Assembly (NCBI RefSeq): GCF_003385595.1
Contig: NZ_QNUE01000001.1
Location: forward strand, 124,001-188,000
DNA: 64,000 nucleotides
Source of the DNA: Chryseobacterium flavum
GTDB taxonomy: Bacteria; Bacteroidota; Bacteroidia; Flavobacteriales; Weeksellaceae
Direction of reading: 5' to 3'
Both the position numbers and the translations under genes were made by a program. The notes beneath the pieces were generated by a model. The model saw only the letters and a list, made by a program, of their open reading frames with translations. It was not told the origin of the DNA and ran no database searches. Positions 58,099 through 64,000 of the stretch are shown here, piece by piece. The stretch's first letter is position 1; every line of letters starts with the position of its first letter.

Positions 58099-60180
58099 AT
58101 GAAAGCAGTTATTGCAGAGAAACCGAGCGTAGCCCGTGAGATAGCCGCCCTGTTGGGAGCCACCGATAAAAAGGATGGCTACCTAACAGGCAGCGGCTAT
58201 CAGGTTACGTGGGCATTCGGGCATTTAATCGGACTGGCTATGCCGGAAGATTACGGATTGTCGGGCTTCCAAAAAGAAGCCCTGCCCATTTTACCAAATC
58301 CCTTTTTACTGACTGTACGAAAGGTAAAAAAGGACAAAACCTATGTTCCCGATAGCGGAGCGTTAAAACAATTGAAAGTTATCGAGCAGGTTATTGGTCG
58401 TTGCGATAGCATCATCGTGGCTACCGATGCCGGGCGTGAGGGTGAACTCATCTTTAGATACATTTACGAATACCTAAAGTGTAGTAAGCCTTTTCAACGT
58501 TTATGGATAAGTTCACTTACTGAAAAAGCCATTAAGCAAGGGTTTGACAACCTGAAAGCTGGAAGCGACTTTGACGGGCTTTATCAAGCCGGACAAGGAC
58601 GGAGCAAAGCCGATTGGCTGGTAGGGATTAATGCTTCGCAGGCATTGAGTATTTCAGGTCGTGGCGTGTACTCCCTCGGTAGAGTGCAAACGCCCACGCT
58701 TGCCCTTATCTGCAAACGGTATTTGGAAAACAAAAACTTTACCGTCAAAAAATATTGGCAGATACAATTGGGACACCGCAAAGAGTTTTTGGATTTTAAA
58801 AGCCTTTCTAAAACCAAATGGGAAGACAAAAAGTTGGCTGACGATACGCTTAAATCCATTGAGCGTGCCGGAATAGCGACCATTACGGCGGTAGAGAACA
58901 AAACCTTTTCAGAACAGCCACCGTTGCTGTTCGACCTTACAGGACTACAAAAGGAAGCCAACAAAAAGCTGGGGCTTTCTGCCGAAGAAACATTGAACAT
59001 AGCGCAAAGCCTGTATGAAAAGAAATTTATTACCTACCCCCGCACAGGTAGCAAATATATTCCCGAAGATATTTGGACTGAAATTCCTGCATTGGTAAGG
59101 TCATTGGAAGCAAAAACTTCCTGTAAAGAAGCTATTGGGAAAGTGAAATGGGGTCGGTTCAATAAGCGCATCGTGAACGATGTAAAGGTAACAGACCATC
59201 ACGGTTTGCTGATAACCGAAAAAATACCGTCCGCCTTGCCCGCAAAGGAAGATGCCATATACGATATGATTGCCTTGCGTTTGCTGGAAGCCCTATCACA
59301 AGCCTGTTCCAAAGAGGTAACCGACATCACATTACAGGCTGTTCATTATGATTTTATGCTCAAAGGCTGTAAAATTCTCGAAGCAGGCTGGCGTGGTATC
59401 AAAGGAAATTTTACAGAAGAAGACAGCGAGCCTGCACAGGAATTGCCCGATTTAAAAGTTGGTGATGAACTAAAAATAAAAGATACATCCGTATTGGAAA
59501 AGAAAACCAAACCACCTGTACTTTATACGGAAGCTGGTCTATTGTCCGCAATGGAAAATGCCGGAAAGGAAATAGCGAACGAAGACGAACGGAAAGCCCT
59601 GCAAGGCATCGGTATCGGCACACCTGCTACAAGAGCCGCCATTATCGAAACGCTTTTTAAGCGGGATTATATCAGGAGGGAAACGAAATCCCTTATTCCT
59701 ACAGAAAAGGGTTTACAGGTGTACGAAGCGGTAAAGGACAAACGGATTGCCGATGTAGCCATGACTGCCGAATGGGAAATGGCTTTGCAGAAGATTGAGA
59801 ACAACGAAGCGGATGCTATGGATTTTCACCAATCAATGGAAGCCTATACTTCATCTATTACACAGGAACTTATGAACATCAGCATTGCAAGCGAAAAGCA
59901 TCCCGAATTGACCTGCCCTAAATGCAAATCCCAAAAACTGCTCATCAGGGATAAGGTTGTAAAATGCACGGATGAAACTTGCAGTTGGCTCCAATTCCGC
60001 AATGTGTGTGGAATACAATTAAGTCTTCTTGAAATAGAAAACCTCGTAAATAAAGGTAAAACCAGCCTTATTAAAGGAATGAAAAGCAAAGCGGGTAAAA
60101 AGTTTGATGCCTATATCGTCCTGAAAAATAACGGGGAAACCTCTTTTGAATTTGAAAATAACAAGTACAAAAAGAAATGA
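58099..60180 (+). CDS. topB: DNA topoisomerase III (exc-like)
   Basis: 693 residues. The TOPRIM domain has IAEKPSVAREIAALLG and IVATDAGREGELIFRYIYEY (acidic DxGxE). The active-site Tyr is in KFITYPRTGSKYIPED. A C-terminal zinc-ribbon-like region (LTCPKCKSQ...VKCTDETCSW, four Cys) is present. Type IA topoisomerases of this family are the Exc proteins of CTnDOT-like elements. It overlaps the next gene by 4 bases (ATGA). Confidence 0.95.
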   Translation: MKAVIAEKPSVAREIAALLGATDKKDGYLTGSGYQVTWAFGHLIGLAMPEDYGLSGFQKEALPILPNPFLLTVRKVKKDKTYVPDSGALKQLKVIEQVIGRCDSIIVATDAGREGELIFRYIYEYLKCSKPFQRLWISSLTEKAIKQGFDNLKAGSDFDGLYQAGQGRSKADWLVGINASQALSISGRGVYSLGRVQTPTLALICKRYLENKNFTVKKYWQIQLGHRKEFLDFKSLSKTKWEDKKLADDTLKSIERAGIATITAVENKTFSEQPPLLFDLTGLQKEANKKLGLSAEETLNIAQSLYEKKFITYPRTGSKYIPEDIWTEIPALVRSLEAKTSCKEAIGKVKWGRFNKRIVNDVKVTDHHGLLITEKIPSALPAKEDAIYDMIALRLLEALSQACSKEVTDITLQAVHYDFMLKGCKILEAGWRGIKGNFTEEDSEPAQELPDLKVGDELKIKDTSVLEKKTKPPVLYTEAGLLSAMENAGKEIANEDERKALQGIGIGTPATRAAIIETLFKRDYIRRETKSLIPTEKGLQVYEAVKDKRIADVAMTAEWEMALQKIENNEADAMDFHQSMEAYTSSITQELMNISIASEKHPELTCPKCKSQKLLIRDKVVKCTDETCSWLQFRNVCGIQLSLLEIENLVNKGKTSLIKGMKSKAGKKFDAYIVLKNNGETSFEFENNKYKKK

Positions 60181-61055
60181 ATAGTAACGTTTTTATAAGC
60201 CAAAAGGAAATAGAACCCCTTATCTATACGGTACGGGGTAAACAGGTCATGGTTGATAAAGACCTGGCTATGCTTTATCAGGTCGAAACCAAAATTCTGA
60301 ACAAAGCCGTAAAAAGGAATATCGAGCGGTTTCCCGACACATTTTGTTTCCAGTTGACCGAGCAGGAAAGTGAAACTTTGAGGTTCCAATTTGGAACCTC
60401 AAACGGCGGACGTGGCGGGCGGCGTTATCTTGCCTATGTGTTCACAGAACAAGGAGTGGCTCAGCTCTCTGCCGTATTGCGCAGTGATATAGCTATAAAA
60501 GTAAGCATTGCGATTATGAATGCCTTTGTAGAAATGCGGAAACTGTTAATCGGTAATGCTGCATTGTTCTCCCGGATGGATAAAATAGAATTAAAACAGA
60601 TTGAAGCAGACGGCAAGTTTGAGGAAATTTTTAAGGCTTTGGAAAGCGGCAAGCTCCATAGCGATAAAGGTATTTTCTATGACGGGCAGATATTCGATGC
60701 CTACACCTTTGTTGCCGATATTATACGGAGCGCAGAAAGGTCAATTATCCTGATTGACAACTATGTGGACGATACGGTGCTAACGCTACTTGGAAAGCGT
60801 GGCCAATCCGTATCTGCCACTATTTATACCAAAAGCATCAGCAATCAATTACAGCTCGATTTGCAACGCTACAACAGTCAGTACCCGCCTATAACTATTC
60901 ATACTTTTGCCCATGCACATGACCGTTTCCTCATTGTTGACAATACTGAACTATACCATGTCGGCGCATCATTAAAGGATTTGGGTAAAAAGTGGTTTGC
61001 TTTTTCGAGAATGGATATTGAAGTAGGTAAAATGCTTCAGAACTTATCTCCATAG
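60177..61055 (+). CDS. ORF6N-domain protein with phospholipase-D-like C-terminal domain
   Basis: 292 residues. Residues 5-110 are an ORF6N (KilA-N-type) DNA-binding domain: VMVDKDLAMLYQVETKILNKAV, RFPDTFCFQLT, YVFTEQGVAQLSAVLRSD. A helical linker (125-165) leads to a PLD-like domain (170-285) with one HxRx4D motif, HDRFLIVD, followed by YHVGASLKDLG. This is an HKD-type catalytic site with Arg in place of Lys. It could be a nuclease acting as a dimer, or an inactive DNA-binding relic. Its start overlaps topB by ATGA, implying coupled translation. Confidence 0.82.
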   Translation: MNSNVFISQKEIEPLIYTVRGKQVMVDKDLAMLYQVETKILNKAVKRNIERFPDTFCFQLTEQESETLRFQFGTSNGGRGGRRYLAYVFTEQGVAQLSAVLRSDIAIKVSIAIMNAFVEMRKLLIGNAALFSRMDKIELKQIEADGKFEEIFKALESGKLHSDKGIFYDGQIFDAYTFVADIIRSAERSIILIDNYVDDTVLTLLGKRGQSVSATIYTKSISNQLQLDLQRYNSQYPPITIHTFAHAHDRFLIVDNTELYHVGASLKDLGKKWFAFSRMDIEVGKMLQNLSP

Positions 61056-61063
61056 TACAAATC

Positions 61064-61088
61064 CTCTTAAATTTTAGAGGGTTTTCTA
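61064..61088 (+). terminator. Weak terminator after the ORF6N gene
   Basis: CCTCTTAA/TTAGAGG-type arms (61064-61068 and 61077-61081 as the firm part) followed by GTTTTC. It lies between convergent genes. Confidence 0.45.
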
Positions 61089-61096
61089 TGTTATTG

Positions 61097-61546
61097 TTAA
61101 CGGTGGTTGGGAGTTTCAGCCCAATCATTGTATGCCATCTCAAATTTAATTTCGCCTTTACCGTGCATCCCGATTTCTTTCCAGCCAGCTTTTCTATAAA
61201 ATGCTTCTGCTCTTGTTCCCGGAGCGGTTCCTAACCAAACAGTTTCTTTTGTTTTACTAAAATACCAATCAATCATCACATCATGTAGTTGTCTGCCAAC
61301 TCCCTGTTTGTCAAATTTAGGATGAACAAATAAAGCCCAGATATTATGCTCTTCCAAATCGGCAATAGAAAATCCAACAATTTCATTATTTATCTCACAA
61401 ACCCAGCCTTTGCCTCTTTCTGTCATAAATATTCTGCAATCTTCGTCTGTTACAAGATTAGGGTCTGATAAGGTGTTTTCTTTTACAGCATTTCTTACTA
61501 TTTGAATTTGACCAATATCTTCAATCTTTGCTTCTCTAATTATCAT
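61097..61546 (-). CDS. GNAT-family N-acetyltransferase
   Basis: 149 residues, full GNAT fold. It starts IIREAKIEDIGQIQIVRNAV; the acetyl-CoA motif A is WALFVHPKFDKQGVGRQLHD (Q/RxxGxG/A), then FYRKAGWKEIG and the C-terminal EIKFEMAY. Substrate unknown; it is cargo in the ICE, transcribed against topB-ORF6N. Not a recognised aminoglycoside acetyltransferase by eye. Confidence 0.88.
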   Translation of the reverse strand: MIIREAKIEDIGQIQIVRNAVKENTLSDPNLVTDEDCRIFMTERGKGWVCEINNEIVGFSIADLEEHNIWALFVHPKFDKQGVGRQLHDVMIDWYFSKTKETVWLGTAPGTRAEAFYRKAGWKEIGMHGKGEIKFEMAYNDWAETPNHR

Positions 61547-61898
61547 ATATAGCCTCTTTTTTGTTGAGCGTATTGTATTGTTTATTCTTTCAATTTATAT
61601 TTTGGCTAAAATACAAAATATATAGCTTTGCATTTATCTTATCATATTCAATTCCTTAATTATACCATTATAGAAGCTTGGGCAAAAAAGATTTACCTTT
61701 TCCAAAATGAACGCAGAAGCAATCAAGATGCTTAGTTTTCTGAATGGGATATAGCGTGAGGGATAGAAACGGCATCCTTTTGTAGTTCTTGCAGATCTAC
61801 AAAAGATATAGTGGATAGCCCGACCCGCTTGTATTTTGAGATTGCCCGTTATGAGTTGGTGAAATGCAGGCGGTGGCACGTCCAAATAAAACTAAATT
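61547..61898. other. 352-base noncoding ICE segment with inverted repeat
   Basis: Between the GNAT start and the second rteC stop. It carries an inverted repeat with perfect arms TTTTGTAG (61778-61785) and CTACAAAA (61797-61804), followed by GATAGCCCGACCCGC on the plus strand. An 83-codon minus frame (61634-61885) spans it but looks like translated noncoding DNA. The segment could be a transfer origin or RteC-controlled region; not proven. Confidence 0.45.
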
Positions 61899-62723
61899 TC
61901 ATTTGTCCTGCTCATCCATTTTCCTGATAAGCCCGTCCCGGAGTGCATCAAGGAATTTGGTGCGGTTCATTTTTCGGGTTCTCAATTCCAAATAGGTTTG
62001 GTAAAAATTGCCTAAGTCAATGTTATAGTTATTTTCAAAATCTTTGGCTATAATCTGTATATCGTTGTTTCCGTTGTTAAAAGCACCCTGATAATGCAAG
62101 GCATAAATCAGCTCTATCAAGGAGGCTTTACTGCCAGTCCATTTTAATTTTTGCTGGCTTGACGATTTGTCTATTTGTGATGTTTTATAAAGTTGGTCTT
62201 CGATATAGACTTGTATCAAATCATTCGCCATAATTTTGGCTACCTTGAAATCATGCGATGTAGAAAATGATTGGTCGGACTGGAAATAATAGGTATCTAA
62301 ACATAGCTTAATATCATGCTTGCCCCGAACAAAAAAACTCTCGTCAAGAAAGGAATTATTATTGCGGTAATACTTATAAAAATCAAGGTTATTGTCAAAG
62401 AACCTTTTGAGTTTTTTCAATTCTTTATTCAAGTATTTCCGTATAGATTTTGTGCCATAGGGCTTCTTTATCTCGATTTTATAAATGGCATTGTAGTAGA
62501 TAAGTTTTGCAAGAATAGTTGGCTTTTGATACTTGAAAAATCGGATTTCCTCATTCACATTCTTAAACCCTTTTTTTAAGACATATTCTTTTACATCGGA
62601 AAGGCATTCTACAATCAGGTGTATAACAGCCTCTATACGTTGTATAGAGCAATCGGCTTCAATTTCTAATTCGCCGATTGCAGTTTCCAGTTTATATAAT
62701 ATTTCAGTATGGTATTTTTCCAT
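61899..62723 (-). CDS. RteC-family regulator (copy 2)
   Basis: 274 residues from the ATG at 62723 (an earlier in-frame start at 62738 adds five residues). The same landmarks as copy 1 occur: VKEYVLKKGFKNVNEEIRFFK, KPTILAKLIYYNAIYKIE, FYKYYRNNNSFLDESFFVRG and ASLIELIYALHYQGAFN. It is clearly divergent from copy 1 and more AT-rich. It follows the propeller-decarboxylase gene by 40 bases on the same strand, so the two may be co-transcribed. Confidence 0.87.
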   Translation of the reverse strand: MEKYHTEILYKLETAIGELEIEADCSIQRIEAVIHLIVECLSDVKEYVLKKGFKNVNEEIRFFKYQKPTILAKLIYYNAIYKIEIKKPYGTKSIRKYLNKELKKLKRFFDNNLDFYKYYRNNNSFLDESFFVRGKHDIKLCLDTYYFQSDQSFSTSHDFKVAKIMANDLIQVYIEDQLYKTSQIDKSSSQQKLKWTGSKASLIELIYALHYQGAFNNGNNDIQIIAKDFENNYNIDLGNFYQTYLELRTRKMNRTKFLDALRDGLIRKMDEQDK

Positions 62724-62763
62724 TCCCTTTACAAGCACACGTTATTTTGAAAAGTGCAACTTT

Positions 62764-64000
62764 TTATTGTCCCTGCTCCACACGTTCCAAAGCCTCATTA
62801 TGCTTTTTTCTGAATTGGAAATGCTGAAAATCTGTACTTGTTGGTGCTTCTAATTCGAAATTCTTTAGAACCGCAATTTCTATTTTTAGGTTCTGACCTT
62901 TAAAGCCTAATACGTGTCCGCCCTGTTTTGTGTCTGAACTAAGGTAATGCAGATGAAAACCGCTTACTTGTATTCCGTTCAGATATTCAGGAAGATGATA
63001 GCCAACCAATGTCCCTGCGGTGTTTTGGATGTCGAAGAACTGCTGCCTGTCTAAAATAGTTGAAAGCACCGGAAAGGGTTCTTCTTTTACTGGCGGAAAT
63101 GCCCGTGTTTTCACATTGTTGAAATCCCCTGTAATCCTGATGGCGTACATCGCATTTTTATTAATCAACTTACTTTCTATGGTTTCCAACAATGCTTTTT
63201 GTTCCATAGTCCCGTTGACGGTGAATGTTGTGTCCGCCTTGAAAAAAGTTACCGTTGAAAAAGATGTTTTATGGTCATTATCCAACACAGTAGTTTCTCC
63301 GGTAGATTTGGTTTGGTAAGCTTTGCCGTTCAGCATAGTCAATTCTCCATCCAACATATCAGGCGCACCAATCCCGAAATCACCTTTCAATTTTAAATCC
63401 TTAATAGGTAACGAGCCTTTGTAAAGCCCGCCTATAAACGCATCTATAATACCGTAGTTATACAATATGTTGGTTTTAGGATGTGCATCTGTAATTAGTT
63501 TATCCTTTTCGGTAATGATGACCTGATTGTGGAACATTTGGGGCATATAAATTTTTTGCGTGGCAGGGTCGTAGTAAATATCTGCGATACTTTCAGCTGT
63601 CAGGTAAGACTGGCTTTTCTGCTTCGACAAATCGTAAATCCACATTTTCCCAAAACCCTTGATAGGGAATGTTACCCAATCCGAGATTAGCAAATGGGTA
63701 TCATCTATCCATTCTATACCGTCAAAAAAACCATTGGCAATATTGGGAAGCTCCTGAAAACTCCCATTGCCTGATTTTATATAAACACTTCCATCTCCGT
63801 AACTTTTTCCATTGGTACAGACCACTAACTGTTTTGTCCTCTCGTTGTAATTAATCCCGTTTGCAGTAGGTACATTACCGATGATTTCAAAGGATTTGTT
63901 TTTGGTGTTTATTTTATAGATGTTGCCCGAAACCGTTTCTGTAACCGCTATAAAACCATTTTCCAAACGGCATATATCGTTCAATACTTTTGTTGCGGGA
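62764..64000 (-). CDS. Beta-propeller / alpha-acetolactate decarboxylase fusion, 5' end outside window
   Basis: At least 411 residues; the frame is open to the right edge, so the start and any signal peptide are missing. Residues up to about 170 are SMP-30/NHL-like propeller blades (NGFIAVTETVSGNIYKI, DGIEWIDDTHLLISDW, IADIYYDPATQKIYMPQM). From about 175 it is acetolactate decarboxylase: GDFGIGAPDMLDGELTMLNG, YAIRITGDFNNVKTRAFPP and the Zn site GFHLHYLSSDTKQGGHVLGF. That domain turns acetolactate into acetoin. The propeller may be a sensor, lactonase or anchoring part (unknown). Confidence 0.85.
   Translation of the reverse strand, partial: PATKVLNDICRLENGFIAVTETVSGNIYKINTKNKSFEIIGNVPTANGINYNERTKQLVVCTNGKSYGDGSVYIKSGNGSFQELPNIANGFFDGIEWIDDTHLLISDWVTFPIKGFGKMWIYDLSKQKSQSYLTAESIADIYYDPATQKIYMPQMFHNQVIITEKDKLITDAHPKTNILYNYGIIDAFIGGLYKGSLPIKDLKLKGDFGIGAPDMLDGELTMLNGKAYQTKSTGETTVLDNDHKTSFSTVTFFKADTTFTVNGTMEQKALLETIESKLINKNAMYAIRITGDFNNVKTRAFPPVKEEPFPVLSTILDRQQFFDIQNTAGTLVGYHLPEYLNGIQVSGFHLHYLSSDTKQGGHVLGFKGQNLKIEIAVLKNFELEAPTSTDFQHFQFRKKHNEALERVEQGQ

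Larger units (their letters stand above)
54780..64000. mobile_element. Part of an integrative conjugative element (CTnDOT-like excision region)
   Basis: From about 54780 to the window end the genes are typical of Bacteroidota ICEs: rteC, a small HTH gene, DUF3945, topB, ORF6N, a second rteC and cargo. In CTnDOT, RteC activates an operon xis2c-xis2d-orf3-exc, where exc is a topoisomerase III; the order here matches apart from xis2c. Base composition looks more GC-rich than the genes to the left. No integrase or tra/mob genes lie in the window, so the right boundary and mobility are unknown. Confidence 0.8.

Noticed and set aside
61634..61885. 83-codon minus-strand frame in the ICE gap
   Set aside because: Amino-acid composition looks like translated noncoding DNA, and a perfect inverted repeat lies inside it. 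Kept as a noncoding region.

Overview
The window looks like a Bacteroidota (Flavobacteriia) chromosome, most like Chryseobacterium and relatives. The evidence is AT-rich DNA, a SusC/SusD pair, a type IX secretion (T9SS) tail, promoters with the TAnnTTTG -7 element instead of Shine-Dalgarno/sigma70 patterns, and a CTnDOT-like excision module. No rRNA, tRNA or CRISPR array was found.

Positions 1-51955 form one very long block in which every gene is on the minus strand, so it reads from right to left. It starts with a Nudix-like regulator, then xylB, xylA, susC and susD. A complete hexuronate pathway follows: uxuA, an SDR reductase, uxaC, kdgK, eda and an MFS hexuronate transporter. Next comes a large set of glycan-degrading enzymes: GH95, GH43 (xylosidase types), a double CE1 esterase, GH31, three GH43-CBM6 paralogues, GH27, GH97, an SGNH esterase, GH115 and GH30 with a T9SS tail. 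It ends with GH3, GH51, araB, araD, araA, galM and a Na+/sugar symporter that runs off the left edge. Together these genes could dismantle a decorated glucuronoarabinoxylan. GH30 cuts the backbone, esterases remove feruloyl/acetyl groups, and GH115, GH43, GH51, GH31, GH27, GH97 and GH95 remove side chains. GH3 and GH43 would finish the oligomers. Xylose, arabinose and glucuronate are then channelled to xylulose-5-P and KDPG. Two near-identical promoter/operator blocks precede araB and the GH3 gene and mark an arabinose regulon.

Positions 51956-52553 are a noncoding, A/T-tract-rich divergent region. Positions 52554-54530 hold three tandem plus-strand genes for related small secreted proteins of unknown function. 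A strong hairpin terminator (54734-54768) closes that unit.

From about 54780 to the right edge the DNA is a piece of an integrative conjugative element. It contains rteC, a small HTH (Xis2d-like) gene, a DUF3945 protein gene, topB (exc-like) and an overlapping ORF6N gene with a phospholipase-D-like tail, all on plus. On the minus strand are a GNAT acetyltransferase, a second rteC, and a fusion of a beta-propeller with acetolactate decarboxylase that runs off the right edge. No integrase, relaxase or transfer genes lie inside the window.

Functions were assigned by reading motifs and overall family resemblance; no database search was run.
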